Shown here: piece by piece, positions 1-11,694 of the stretch | Layout of the letters: each line of letters opens with the position of its first letter | Numbering within the stretch: the first letter of the stretch is position 1 | NCBI GenBank assembly: GCA_027627225.1 | Contig: CM051030.1 | Location: forward strand, 4,183,501 to 4,247,500 | DNA: 64,000 nucleotides | Direction: 5' to 3' | From: Congeria kusceri | Taxonomy: Eukaryota > Mollusca > Bivalvia > Myida > Dreissenidae | Made by a program: the position numbers and the translations under genes | Notes under the pieces: generated by a model | Database searches by the model: none | The model's input: the letters and a program-made list of their open reading frames with translations, nothing else | What the model was told of the DNA's origin: nothing

Positions 1-810
1 AACTCTATGGTAACACCACGCTGGACAAAGACAAGTGGATAGTTGTTTTGCATTACTTCCCGTCAAAATAAAATTCCTTAGCTCATTCTTGTGTAACAAA
101 CCAACCAAAGCCATCTTTAAGATGCTGTCACCGGAATTGCCTCGACCAATTACTGTACCCCACGGGGAGATTTTACATTAACCTCTTCGGGTCGAAGATC
201 TCATTAAAATCTGACCCAAAAGTGATCAAGATCAGGGCAAATACCTGTACATTGTTGTGTATATCGCTCAGAACCGTAGATATATTCGATTTAATAATTG
301 GACCGTAAAGACTACGGATGGCAACGAATACTAAAACGGTATTCGAATATTCAAAGTCAGTATTCGAATAATATTCACCATAATCCTGATCATTTGATTT
401 AGAATAAATAATTAAACAGATATATAAAAAGTATGTATAAATAATACAGACTTGAATGAGATTTTTTTAAATAAATAAAAACAAATGTTTGAAAAAATGC
501 CAACAATTAAGAGGGTATCAAACTCATACTTAAGGAATCTTAAAACATGTGACAGTAGGCAGCGCCCTTAAAACTACGCTATTTCGCTTTGTAAAGTTTG
601 GATGCTAACTAAATGTCTAAAAAAATCAAAATGCGTAAACGCTTTTCACATTAGATCTATATATACATTAGTTAAACATTGTTTGATATCTTTATTACTA
701 TCTGTTTTCCGACATTTTAATCGTAATGCACACTTGAAGTCCCATTTCTTTAACATGCTCCCTTTAAAACATAGAAGATCTGCAGACGACACACGGGTCC
801 ACATCATCCG
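1..810. other. No gene seen; hAT-like end fragment inside
   Basis: AT-rich sequence without a supportable gene. Positions 313-375 closely match the reverse complement of the right end of the hAT-like element at 23455-25151 (shared TGGCA, CGAATAC, AAA, CGGTATTCGAATAT), so this is a detached hAT-like terminus. A 71-codon open frame at 602-817 has no recognisable domain and lies just left of the LINE truncation point, so it is not called a gene. Confidence 0.6.
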
Positions 811-2517
811 TCCTTAGTTCAAAAATATGTTAACGAAAATAAAAGATTATATGTCATTTACGTTGATATAATGAAATATTTTGATACTGTATATAGAAAT
901 ACATTGTGGCTAAAATATTCAAATGTCGCATTGAAGGTAAATTATTAAGAATAATAAAAAATATGTACCAAAATGTTATGTCATGTGTTAAGCATTGTTC
1001 ATCATATTCAGAATATTTTAATTATGCTGTAGGTCTACGCCAAGGCAAAGTTATGTCCCCATTGTTATTTTCTTTATTTATAGAGGATTTAGAACTATTT
1101 TGGCAGAATGAAGCTACTTCCGGTTTAAGTATTGATGATATTGTACTGATATTGTTACTATTTGCCGACGATATGGCAATCATAGGCATATCTCCAGAAG
1201 AAGAACAAAACCATTTAAATCTTTTATCTAATTATTGTAATTGTTGGGGATTAAAGGTAAATACTAATAAAACTAAAATAATGGTGTTCTGCAAACGAGG
1301 AAGACTATTGCCGTCTGGAAAATGGACATATGACGGTCAGCAAATTGAAGTAGTAAACGATTTTAACTATTTGGGAACTGTTTTCAATTATACTGGAAAT
1401 TTTAATTTGAATCAAGATCATTTATGTGGTAAAGTACTCAAAGCAATGAATATTTGATTTAACAAATGTAAAGAGTTTGACCTGAATCCCAAAACACAAT
1501 GCCAACTGTTCGATGCTTTTGCTGGGTCTATTTTGAATTACGCATGTGAGGTATGGGGTAATACATATTCAAAATAATTGGAAAGGGTGCACTTAAAATT
1601 CTGTAAACGACTGTTAAACGTTAAACAAAATGTTCTTTAAATACTGGTTTAAAATTACCCAAACTGAAAATATTATTATAAAATCCATATATTTGCAAGC
1701 TTTACACGATTGCCACAACGGACGTTCAAACTGGGTTTTAAATCTTAATAAGTTGTTAGACAATTACGGTTTGTCTTACGTGTTTAATAATCCAAGCTCT
1801 GTTGATGTTAATAAATGTATAACGCACTTTAAAAATGTTGTAATTGATACATATAAACAAGAGTGGTTTAGATATGTTGTTAATAGTTCTGTTTTAGATA
1901 TGTATCGTGTATTTAAGCCTATTTTCAATTATGAATACTATTTAGATTTGCTACCTAAAAAAATTAAGACACCATGTCACAAAGCTTAGAACTTCGGCTC
2001 TGCCACTGAGAATTCAAACTGGAAGATATGCTGGTCAGAATATCCCAAGAAACGAACGCTATTGTCGTTGTTGCAATGAATTAGACGCGGAAGATGAGTT
2101 TCACTTTGTCTGTAAATGTTCGTCATACTCTGTTCTTAGGCGAAAGTATTTAAAGCAATGCTATTACAATAGACCTTCTGTTTACAAATTCCAAAAATTG
2201 TTAAATACAACTAATAGATGCGAACTTATTAAGTTAGAAAAATTTGTAAAAGAAGCACTAATTATACGAAATAATTGTCTTAATGTTGTGACATAACTAT
2301 AAGTAGTTATCCTCCATAGAAATTACGAATGTGCATGATACTTATTTATATTAAGATTTTACCAAAAAATGTATATGTACATGACTGTTAATTTGATTGT
2401 TTTTGTTATTATTGTCTTCATTATAATGTGACGAAATGTCTGTATGTAAAACATGTTAGTGTTTAGACGATGTACACTGTACAAGTCTTATAAATATTTG
2501 TCTTGTCTTGTCGATAA
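811..2517 (+). pseudogene. 5'-truncated non-LTR retrotransposon copy (RT and C-terminal part of ORF2)
   Basis: This is a dead copy of the LINE found nearly complete at 26845-31453. Similarity begins abruptly at 811, within the RT domain, and runs to a TCTTG-type 3' tail near 2510. The first open stretch (906-1457) carries GLRQGKVMSPLLF and the catalytic FADDMAI motif, nearly identical to the other copy. Later parts hold the C-terminal CCHC-like cluster (around 2060-2125) and reach a natural stop near 2296. Relative to the other copy it has an in-frame TGA at 1455, a TAA near 1575, a deletion of about 70 bp near 1630 and a 1-bp insertion near 1962. No convincing target-site duplication was found. 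5' truncation is the usual result of incomplete target-primed reverse transcription. Confidence 0.9.
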
Positions 2518-3002
2518 GAAGTAATAAAAGGCTATTTATTTAATGATGACTCAATGAAATATATAACATTTTACTTATTTTTACTTATCATAGGAGTACG
2601 CCTAAATACGCCACTGAGTCATTCGTATCATCTTAAAATCAGTGCATTATCAAAGCCATTGGATAGTCATTAAAATTAAAGCAACTTTACTTTAGCAAAT
2701 TGTTTTGTATTTTCAAAAAAATGTTGCCTACAGTTTGAGTCCCATGTAACCGAAAACACATAAATATTATAATGCAGTAATTATTTCAGTGAAAACCGAA
2801 GCTAATCCTGTGAACCATAAGCGATTAATGTACAGTCAAAACGCGATACAGAGAATCGCGACAGTACGAAATGACGGGATAAAACGAATAAAGCGGCCAG
2901 TCCCGTCCGTTTTCCTGATATATTTTTTAACTAGAAAAGGTGCAATACTACGAATTCGCGATTAATGTAAATGCACACGGATTTTTAATAACATTTAAAT
3001 GT
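2518..3002. other. No gene seen
   Basis: Unassigned AT-rich DNA between the LINE copy and the 48-bp minisatellite. No open frame, RNA gene or repeat structure could be supported. Confidence 0.5.
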
Positions 3003-3825
3003 AGACCGCTTGTCTGGAACATTTTAAGATAGACCGCTTTGATAAGAACATACGGCGTTGGTTAGAACTTGAAAAATAGAGCACTTTGACAGAGAACATA
3101 GGCGTTTGGTAGAACAGGTACAGTTAGAGCACTTTGAAAGAGAACATACAGCTTTGGTTAGAACATGTAAAGATAGACCACTTTGATTGAGAACATACGG
3201 CTTTGCTAGAACATGTAGAGATAGAACCCTTTGATTGAGAACATACACCGTTGGCTAGAACATGTAAAGAAAGAACCCTTTCATTGAGAACATACGCCTT
3301 TGGCTAGAACACGTAAATATAGAGCACTTTGATTATACGCCTTTGGCTAGAACATATAAATATATAGCACTTTGATTGAGAACATAAACCGTTGGCTAGA
3401 ACATGTAAAGATAGAGCACTTTGAATGAGAATATACGCCTTTGGCTAGAACATTTTATGACAGACCACTTGGATTGAGAACATACGGTTTTGGCTAGAAC
3501 ATGTAAAAATTAACACTTCGAATAAGAAAATTTTTGTAGATCGATTTGGTCAAAAAGCTTTTAATAACCATGAGTAAAAATTGAAACTCAGATCGCTTTG
3601 GCTAGAACATGTAAAGACGATGGCTTCGAATAAGAACATGTAAGAGCAGAGATTATACTAGTAACATGTAAATGGAGACTGGATTGGGTATAAAAAGTAG
3701 ACCGCTTAGGAACAAACATGCGTGTTAACTGCAAGAGAAAGAACATGTTTACAGCGAGTGTACTCTTAATCAAATACAGGCCGCTTGGGCTAGAACATGT
3801 AAAGAACATGTCTGAGTTTAGACAT
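3003..3825. repeat. 48-bp minisatellite array
   Basis: About 15 imperfect direct repeats, each holding GAACATA, a TTGGCTAGAACATGTAAA-like stretch and TAGA-CACTTTGA. Successive GAACATA motifs fall at about 3045, 3093, 3142, 3191, 3239 and 3287, giving a 48-49 bp period. The array decays after about 3500. Minus-strand open frames over it are by-products of the repeat. A 12-base G tract follows at 3859-3870. Confidence 0.85.
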
Positions 3826-3870
3826 AGAGCTATTTTTTGTGTGATTTGTTGTTTTTGCGGGGGGGGGGGG

Positions 3871-4795
3871 CGATGTTAGTGCAAAACCAAGACAGTTTTA
3901 TTGTGTTGAGTTTTGTTAACCAACAGCATGCTAGCATAGTTGACAGGTTTTAAGTTTAATCGGTGAGGTGTTGTAGTAAACTGAGACATATAGAATATCT
4001 CTTATACATTGTCGAATGTATCGTATTGCAATGCGACGAAGATCTAGATAAATGAGGTCTAATTACCCCAAAACGGAAGTCACCTCCTCAGGCTGTCAGT
4101 TAGATAATAAGCACATATGGTGGAGTGCATGATGCATAGAATTTGTAAAACACAGTTTAAATGTTTTGGTATCATTTTAAAGGTATAGAATTATGTAAGC
4201 AGTAAGAAAACAGCCTATTTTGTGCACTTCTTTGACTAGTGGTTCACAGCTTCATAACTTCTGGCCCATGTATTCATGTGCAAAATGGCAGCCTTCAAGC
4301 CTGGAAAAACCGGTGTGTTTTTTCTAAGGTAAATATTTTGAGTTACAACGAATAGAATATTTTGACATGCTGTTTTTCAAAAGGTTATGAGTTCATCTTT
4401 CCAACAATGTATGATGATATATTGGAACGTAGCTTGGTCGTGGTGAAACTTGAGATCATACATTGAATATTTTATATGTAACAAAGAAAGAATTTTTTGC
4501 GCATGCGTAACCATGAGCTCTAAACGACCCGCGTGACAGAGGCTACACGCCACACGGACGATTAGGTTACACACTGTTTAAATCCAAGCGAACAGTTGGA
4601 TGACGTTTCTTTCCATTCTAATGTTCAACAATGAGAGGTTATTTGTGTTCTTAATTTACGATATCAGCTTAGTATATCTCGCGAGGTCTCGTGTGAAGCT
4701 ACTATCAAACGATATAGGTCAACTATCCATAACGCAAGATTGACCTAATTATTCGGTTCCAATCTTTTAATCCAAAAATAAAACCCCAACTTGTT
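3871..4795. other. No gene seen
   Basis: Unassigned AT-rich DNA. A minus-strand frame of 65 codons (4377-4574) has no recognisable domain. At 4680 there is TCTCGCGAGG, one base from the palindromic TCTCGCGAGA promoter element, but nothing nearby looks like a first exon. Confidence 0.4.
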
Positions 4796-5120
4796 GTGCA
4801 GTTATTTGCAGTTGCAAAATATTACATACAATTTAAAATTGCATAAAGCGAAATTGCAATATGCAACAGAAATGCAAGGAAAACGTTATATGACACAATA
4901 ATGCAGTTTTCAGGTACAGTTAAGATGATTTTGAAATTTTATTTGCAACGAATCTGATACAGGCTGTCAGAAAAAAAGTTTGCAATAAAATTTGCATTAG
5001 CTGATAACGCATTTTAAATGTGTAAAATAGTTTGCAATATAAGAGGTATTGCATATTTCGATGCGACAATGCAATTTGCAACGAAAATAGTATTTGATGC
5101 AATAAATGCTGAATTCAATA
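4796..5120. repeat. Region enriched in TTGCA/TGCAA motifs
   Basis: The pentamers TTGCA and TGCAA recur irregularly, roughly every 15-30 bp on both strands, without a fixed period. It may be the remains of a very old short-unit repeat. No coding potential is supported; the overlapping minus-strand frames at 4920-5208 repeat the same residues. Confidence 0.45.
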
Positions 5121-5356
5121 AACTGAAACTGCTGTTGGCAACACATTTCAGTACGCGATGAAAATAGAATGGAAATACATATCTAACATCTAGTCTGAAA
5201 TGATACAACTGAATGAAATGTAGTAAGTTACGTTAATACGTTAAAATGTTGAAAGCATGTGCCTATTTGGGTAGTATATTTCCGAAAATGTGTTTTCGTC
5301 ATTTCATATGACATAGGTATCGTGTTCTCTTGTGTATGTTGATGTATACAATAAAT

Positions 5357-5610
5357 GGGCCCGTATTCACCAACCTATTCTTAGACTTGAGACTAAGAAT
5401 AAAGAATTTTCGTGAAACTGTAACCGGGAATGTTCTAAGAGCGCTGTAAATTTGAATCTTAATTGGTATTATTACAGCCTTCTTATTTAGAACAATATGT
5501 TAATGACATAAGCAACAGTGGTACAAACAGTGCAAACGGAGAAGTATATTTTTGTGAGTCAAAGTCTATTCTTTATTCTTAAGTCTAAGAATGGGTTGGT
5601 GAATATAGTC
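5357..5610. mobile_element. MITE with about 45-bp terminal inverted repeats
   Basis: The left end GGGCCCGTATTCACCAAC and following TTCTTAGACTT...AAGAATAAAGAAT are mirrored on the other strand from 5610 inward (ATTCACCAACCCATTCTTAGACTT...). The body is about 250 bp with no coding capacity. The outermost 6 bases have diverged between the arms, so no target duplication can be assigned and the superfamily is left open. Confidence 0.75.
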
Positions 5611-5684
5611 TTAATTGTATTTTAATTGAAACAACAACAACAACAACAAAAACTTAATACATTTTTTGTATAGGAGATACTTAC

Positions 5685-5847
5685 GTGGGTACTGTCGTCC
5701 CAGCTTCGACGTGTGTTTTGTGGATATCAGAGCCTGCACGCTAGCGTATTCATGTTCATACTCGACGAGCCACGAGAACATCAGAATGAAAAACAGCTGC
5801 ACGGTCAACGCCGCCGTCCCGAACTTGAATCGAAACCAGTTTACCAT
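5685..5847 (-). CDS. First coding exon resembling an Rh-family ammonium transporter
   Basis: An ATG at 5847 (minus) opens a 54-codon frame starting MVNWFRFKFG, with a hydrophobic segment (about residues 11-28) leading into LVEYEHEYAS, and ending RQYP. The exon stops exactly at a consensus donor, CAC|gtaagt, with the donor GT at 5683-5684 (phase 1). In animal Rh glycoproteins of the RHAG type, exon 1 encodes the N-terminal cytoplasmic tip, TM1 and a VEYE-like motif, and is followed by YP-x-FQDVH. Length, topology and the YP position agree. These proteins conduct ammonia across the plasma membrane. The next exon should lie to the left; I did not find it in 1-5680, so intron 1 may exceed 5.6 kb and contain the LINE fragment and minisatellite. 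What is seen is one exon; the family assignment is by remembered pattern. Confidence 0.55.
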
Positions 5848-6854
5848 TTTGATCCGTTAGTTTTGTATTTTGGTAAATCCAAAATTTGCAGCGTTTTGGT
5901 TTTCTTTAAGAAACGCCTATATAAATTTTCTTATTAAAAGGCGTTCTTATTAAAGTTTTTGTCTCTGTAAACGTCCACTTCTGTTAACTATTCCTTTAAA
6001 GTTTGTTTTTGTTTTGCAAACTACATGCAGTATTTTGTCGGTTAGGTCTGGTTAAATTAAGTTTGCAGATCGAATCAAAGAATTGTATTTGAACAGAACA
6101 AATAACACACACATAATGCATACCTTTTAATGATACTTTTGGAAGGCGTTGTCGATCGGTACCTATCGGGTAACCAATCCGATGCGATAATACAATCCAG
6201 TCAACCAATCAGAAACCAGTTAACAAAACAATTACTCCGCCGATGTTATTGTACGTGCTTAAACAGTATAATATCTATACAGTGGTTTAATGCGTAAAAA
6301 AAATATTCACTGTTATGAAGTAACTTTATAATTTAATTTAATTAATTCACCTTAGCGTTTAGAAAACATCACTGCTGTGAAAATAATACGCTCTGCTAGT
6401 TTTAAAGAATCAGAACTTAATTCTTTTCGTAAATAAAACTTTTCCAAAATCAGTTAAATCATTGACATTTTGATAACCGACAAAGGAAATTTTGCAAAAA
6501 CATTTATTGCCATAATTATACAGTGCCTCCTATAATTGGGCGTGTTGTTGACGCAAATACAATACAATTATTCCACAACTACCCTAAAATAACACCACAA
6601 AATGAATGCGTTTCTTAATACATACTTGTACATGTTTACATTTACGGGTTTAAATTACAATGTATTTCTGTCTAGTCACCGTAAAGTACAATGTAGTGAC
6701 TTGCAATATTTTGAAATTCATTTATGGTACACTTAATTTCTGCAAGCAACTAGCGGCATAATAGGGCATACACGTGTAATAACCATAGAAAACACATCTT
6801 TCCCAAAACCACAATTATCAAAAGCATAACCACCGAGGTCGAAACCGACACAAC
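5848..6854. other. Upstream region of the Rh-like exon; no gene seen
   Basis: For a minus-strand gene starting at 5847 this would hold the promoter and 5' UTR. There is a CCAAT pentamer at 6205-6209 but no clear TATA box or initiator. Short plus-strand frames at 5666-5937 are antisense shadows of the exon. Confidence 0.4.
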
Positions 6855-7945
6855 CATCATCGGAACCAAAATTACCATCACAATAAAAACCACCACCGTC
6901 ACAACCAAGACCACCACCATCACAACCAATACCATAACCATCACAACCAAGACCACCACCATCACAACCAATACAATAACCATCACAACCAAAACCACCA
7001 CCATCACAACCAATACCATAACCATCACAACCAATACCATAACCATTACAATAAATACTATCATCACAACCAAGACCATCCCCATCACAACCAAGACCAC
7101 AACCATCGCAACCAAGACCACCACCATAACAACCAAGACCACCACCATCACAACCAAGACCACCACCATCACAACCAAAACCATCACCATCACAACCAAG
7201 ACCACCACTATCACAACCAAGACCATCACCATCACAACCAAGACCACCAACATCACAACCAAAAACACCACTATCACAACCAATACTACCACTATCACAA
7301 CCAAGACCATCTACATCACAACCAAGACCATCACGATCACAACCAAGAACACCACTATCACAACCAATACTACCACTATCACAACAAATACCACCATCAT
7401 CAAAACCAAGACCACCACCATCACAACAAAGACCACCACCATCACAACCAAGATCATCACCATCACAACCAAGACCACCACCATCACAACCAAGAACACC
7501 ACTATCACAACCAATACTACCACTATCACAAAAAAGACCACCTACATCACAACCAAGACCATCACCATCACAACCAAGACCACCACCATCACAACCAAGA
7601 ACACCACTATCACAACCAATACCACCACCATCACAACCGAGACCACCAATATCACAACTAATACTACCACTATCACAAACAAGACCACCACTATCACAAC
7701 CAAGACCACCACTATCACAACCAAGAACACCACCATTACAACCAAGACCACCACCATCACAACCAATACTACCACAATCACAACCAAGACCACCACCATC
7801 ACAAACAAGACCACTACCATCACAAACAAGACCACCACCATCACAACCAATACTATCATCACAACCAAGACCACCACCATCACAAACAATACTATAATCA
7901 CAACCAATACCACCACCATCACAACCAAAACCACCATCACAATCT
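6855..7945. repeat. 21-bp minisatellite, A/C-rich on the plus strand
   Basis: About 50 imperfect units of the type AACCAAGACCACCACCATCAC, with variants (AAGAACACC, AATACTACC). The plus strand is nearly free of G for about 1.1 kb. Read on the minus strand in one frame it gives endless MVVVLVV heptads (7 codons per unit), which explains three long open frames; these are not genes. Confidence 0.9.
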
Positions 7946-8094
7946 AAGCCAACGGACTTTTGAGAGGGTAATTTCCCAAACTGTAGTGTGGAAAATGGAG
8001 AGCACGCATCGTATGACCTACTTTTGACTCATTTGCCAACAAATCACTAACAATCGATGCTCCTAACTACCACGCTTCATCGGTTATTCTGCAT

Positions 8095-8365
8095 GGCTCG
8101 TTGCAGATTGACTTGTTAACTGGCTTGTATATAATTCCGTTTGCATTAGATATTTGGCTTGAAAAAAATTCTTCGTTACTTACAAATTAATGTGTATTAT
8201 GATGTGGTAAACTTTTGAGTAAGCAGGCATAATACCAAGTTTTAAGGTGGGAAATTGAAATTCTTTCAAACAAATGTTTTCCTTTGTAGCAAAAATACGC
8301 TCATAATTTACATGTTTTTAGTTTCTTTTGTCACCAACAGTCTTTCTACGCTGTCAGCGTTTTGA
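8095..8365. repeat. Dispersed repeat, inverted copy at 36425-36950
   Basis: The segment running from TTGCAGATTGACTTGTTA (about 8103) to CAGTCTTTCTACGCTGTCAG (about 8337-8356) matches the reverse complement of 36425-36950, with indels. It adjoins the TIR element at 8384. No coding content. Confidence 0.65.
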
Positions 8366-8383
8366 ATCAATTTAAATTTTTTT

Positions 8384-9044
8384 AAAGAGCTCGATTATTA
8401 GAAGTATTTCATTTGGTACATGTTTTGGATAGTGAAAGGGGCATACATGTTAAAATACAAAACCTTTAAGTGAAGCCTTGTATAGTTTTTACATTTTGGA
8501 ACAAAAACTTAAACCACAAAATCTATATAAAAAGTGTGCATAACTCTGCCAAAGAAACAAAACAGAGTTATGGGTAATGTTGCCCTGATACTAAAGTTGA
8601 TGACAAAGGTCAGTTCCAAGTTTCAAGTGAAAAGCTTATGTAGTTTTCAAGTTACAACACTTTAGAATATAAACTTTAACCAGAATATATATGTGAAAAA
8701 GGGGCATCACTCTGTCAAAATACAAAAAGGTTATGGGGAATGTTGCCTCTGATACTGGAGTTGATGACATAGGTAAGTTACAAGTTTCAAGTGAATAACT
8801 TATGTAGTTTTGAAGTTACAAAACTTTTGAATATAAACTTTAAGCAGAAAATCTAAGTAAACAAGGGGCATAACTCTGTCAAAATACAAAACAGACAAAG
8901 GTATATTCCAAGTTTCAAGTGAATAACTTATGTAGTTTTGAAGTTACATGACTTTTGAATAAAAACTTTAACCAATTCAGACGCGGACGCTGACGCCGGG
9001 GTAGTGGGATAGCTCACCTATTCTTCGAATAGTCGAGCTAAAAA
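8384..9044. mobile_element. TIR element with internal ~167-bp tandem units (family A, copy 1)
   Basis: The ends are inverted: AGAGCTCGATTATTAGAAG at 8386 against CTTCGAATAGTCGAGCTAAAA at 9024-9044 read in reverse. Inside are three to four direct repeats beginning GGGGCATAACTCTGTCAAAA, containing GTTGATGACAAAGGT and CAAGTTTCAAGTGAATAACT, with a period near 167 bp. A second copy lies at 38647-39481. There is no open reading frame, so it is non-autonomous. Confidence 0.75.
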
Positions 9045-9172
9045 CGAAAACGCAAAAATCGCAACAAAAACACATTAAATGACAGATCATAAAATAGCAA
9101 CGTTTTTGGATGGTAATTAGCCTATATATAAAGTAACATGAACGACACGTAAACAGCATTATTACTAACGAA

Positions 9173-9343
9173 TGCAATCGCCCCAGCCCCCCTAGTGGTT
9201 TCCTTACTGTGAGAAAATCTGGGTTGAACGGTCGAACAAAAGGAGCAGGGCTTTAATCGCCGATGATGTATGGTTAAGTTGTGGAAGTTTCATATTTCGT
9301 GCAATTTATAACTTGTGGAAGGCATAATATTTGTAAACAGGTT
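9173..9343. repeat. Duplicated block, copy 1 (copy 2 at 11133-11305)
   Basis: About 170 bp, from GAATGCAATCGCC through CTAGTGGTTTCCTTACTGTG to ACTTGTGGAAGGCATAATA, recurs with a few mismatches at 11133-11305. A second shared block, 10259-10448, matches 11350-11555 in the same order. The two copies are one duplicated sequence; copy 1 is split by the insertion at 9404-10206. Confidence 0.8.
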
Positions 9344-9403
9344 TCTATATTTATGTTCAGAATTACTTGACCGTTTTGAAAAGACGTGTGGAGATTTTTT
9401 TAA

Positions 9404-10206
9404 GGCCAACATTGAAATTAACTTTGTTTGCCATTGCCTACCTACCTGACGAAAAAGTCAAGACTCAAAAGTTTTGTCTTTGTTAATTCAAACCAGTTTT
9501 GGTTTTAAATTCCGAATATTAATGTTTATGCCCCCGGCATCTTGATGCTGGAGGCATATACTGATTGTCCTGTCCGTCCTTCCGTCCGTGACAAGGTTAA
9601 GTAGATTTTACCGTTTCGTCTAGCACCAACACCGCTTACTACAACACTTGGATACAGTTGTTGCGTATGACCATTCCCTATCAACCCATATCACCCAACC
9701 TCACTTTGACCTTGACCTAATTTGCACTTAGAATACTTCAAATGGTTTTTTTGTTGGTTAACTAGATTTCACCGTTTCGTCTAGCACCAACACCGCTTGC
9801 TACAACACTTGGATACTTACACAGTTGTTGCTTATGACCATCCCCAATCCATCATATCACCCAAGCTCACTTTGAACTTGACCTTGACCTAATTTGGACT
9901 AAGAAATGGGCTATCCATCACCAACCGGGGGCATGTGTAATGCTAATTATGTTTTATCAAACTTGTGAAAACAACGGGCTGTTTGTCAGCATTCGTTGTC
10001 TAATTAAAGATGATTGCTAGCAAGCTCTCGTTATATCAACAGACACTTGATTATATTATCAAAAGCAATGTCTGTGTTATACGCTATATTTTGACGCTAA
10101 ATGGATCATTCATAAATTTGCATGAAAAAATGCCTACGTACCTACCTACCCATTACCAGCAACCTTGGTAGGCAATGGCAAACAAACATTTTTTTTAAGG
10201 TTGGCC
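9404..10206. mobile_element. TIR element, ~800 bp, with TAA target duplication
   Basis: The left end GGCCAACATTGAAATTAAC and then TTTGTTTGCCATTGCCTACC is mirrored at the right end (GGTAGGCAATGGCAAACAAA...GGTTGGCC). TAA flanks both sides (9401-9403 and 10207-10209), the TWA-type target used by PIF/Harbinger elements. It has no transposase and contains a further repeat at 9527-9935. Confidence 0.7.
9527..9935. mobile_element. Hairpin-ended dispersed repeat (family B, copy 1)
   Basis: It starts with the near-palindrome TATGCCCCCGGCATCTTGAT followed by GCTGGAGGCATA, then a TCCGTCC run, then two repeats of about 175 bp (CACCGTTTCGTCTAGCACCAAC ... CTTGACCTAATTTG) and ends near CCGGGGGCATG. The inverse copy is at 35650-36085. 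Perfect TGACCTTGACCT sites lie at 9707 and 9879. Confidence 0.7.
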
Positions 10207-10258
10207 TAAAGAAATGAATATATCTTGGGGTTTTTTTTCTTCGTTTTATTTTTCGTAT

Positions 10259-10448
10259 TTGAATAATGTTATAGGAGGGTATTGAAATAGTAAACCTCTT
10301 TTGAAAGATGAGTAGTTTCAACCGCTTCTATGGGTAGTGTGACATGTTTACATATATTCTCTGATAATTTCTAAAGCGTTCTCCATAAGAAGTAAAACTA
10401 TTAAACTGCAGCACACAATAAATGCAAATTCTTTATATGAAAAGATTG
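10259..10448. repeat. Second block of the 9.2/11.1 kb duplication, copy 1
   Basis: Matches 11350-11555 (shared AACCGCTTCTATGGGTAGT, GATAATTTC, AGCGTTCTCC). The pair with 9173-9343 shows that both belonged to one sequence before the TIR element inserted. Confidence 0.7.
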
Positions 10449-10784
10449 CTTTACCACTACATTTGGCATTTTTATTAAATTTCAGGCCAATAAAAATGAT
10501 TATCGAACAAATATCATACAGAAGGAAATTCACAAAGGTTTGCAACCTCGCCACACAATATTTGCCTTTTTAGAAACTGAAAACTTCATACAGATTTTAT
10601 ATAAATATCTTATACTCAAAAGTTTTATTCAAACAATTCTTATCTGTTTGAACATGTACAACTTCTCATATTTTAGCAAATTATCAAAATACAAGATTTA
10701 TAGTCTATGATAACATTAAATAACACTAGACTCCCGGATACTGAACACAGATACTGTCTGTGGTGTTGGCAATAGCATTCAAAT

Positions 10785-11095
10785 AAGGGCTGGTGCGAAT
10801 ATCGAACCAGCTCTGAGATCGAAATTCAAACATGAACCGCGAATTTTGAGGTGTGCGGATATCGAGCCAGTTCTGACATTAAAATTCAACAATGAACCGC
10901 GAATATCGAGCTGGTGCGAATATCGAGCCAGCTCTGGGATATAAATTCAAACATGAACCGCGAATATCGAGCTGGTGCGATTATCGAGCCAGCTCTGAAC
11001 ATCGATATTAAAACATTAACAGCGAAATCAAGCTGGTGCGAATATAGAGCCAACTCTGAGATCGAAATTCAAACATATGAACAGCGAATAGTATC
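10785..11095. repeat. ~61-bp tandem repeat with a hairpin in each unit
   Basis: Five units at about 10790, 10849, 10910, 10970 and 11032. Each contains GAGCTGG and CCAGCTC-like arms separated by about 13 bases including GCGAATATC, so each unit can fold into a short hairpin. The plus frame at 10914-11123 is a by-product. Confidence 0.8.
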
Positions 11096-11132
11096 ATATT
11101 ATAAAATAACAACGTTTTGGTGATTATTACTG

Positions 11133-11560
11133 AAGAATGCAATCGCCACAGCCCCCTAGTGGTTTCCTTACTGTGAGAAAATCTGGGCTGAACTGTCGAA
11201 CAAAAGGAGCATGGCTTTAATCGCCGATGATGAATGGTTAAGTTGAGGACGGTTCATATTTCGTGCAATTTATAACTTGTGGAAGGCATAATACCTGAAA
11301 ACAGGTTATGAATTCCTGTACAACAATAATTTTTTCCGTTATTTTTTATTAGTTTTTGAATGATATAGCTATACAAGGGTATTGCAATTAGTTAACTTCT
11401 TTTGAAAGATAGGTAGTCTAAACCGCTTCTATGGGTAGTTTGACTTGTTTACAAATATTCTTTGATAATTTCGATAGCGTTCTCCAAAAGTAGTAAAACT
11501 AGTAAATAGCAGCACAAAAAAAAATGCAAATTCTTGATATGAAACGATGGCTTTTCTAGA
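11133..11560. repeat. Uninterrupted copy 2 of the duplicated block
   Basis: Contains both blocks found at 9173-9343 and 10259-10448, here about 45 bp apart, so it resembles the pre-insertion arrangement. Confidence 0.75.
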
Positions 11561-11694
11561 GTAAACTAACTAGATGTGTCACAGACACGGATGCAACCCC
11601 TCCCCCACACGACGCGTGTTTGGGCACAGACAAAGGGCGTGTCGACAACACTATGTTTTGCGTTCACAAATTAATTTTCATATATATTCAATAG

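Noticed and set aside
602..817. 71-codon frame upstream of the LINE fragment
   Set aside because: No domain, no splice context, AT-rich chance frame.
3024..3248. Cys/Leu/Ser-rich minus-strand frame
   Set aside because: By-product of the 48-bp minisatellite.
3003..3825. Regularly spaced repeats as a CRISPR array
   Set aside because: The whole unit repeats, with no unique spacers, and the DNA is eukaryotic.
6750..7940. Three long minus-strand open frames of Val/Leu/Met
   Set aside because: They follow the 21-bp repeat unit exactly (7-residue period) and have no gene context.
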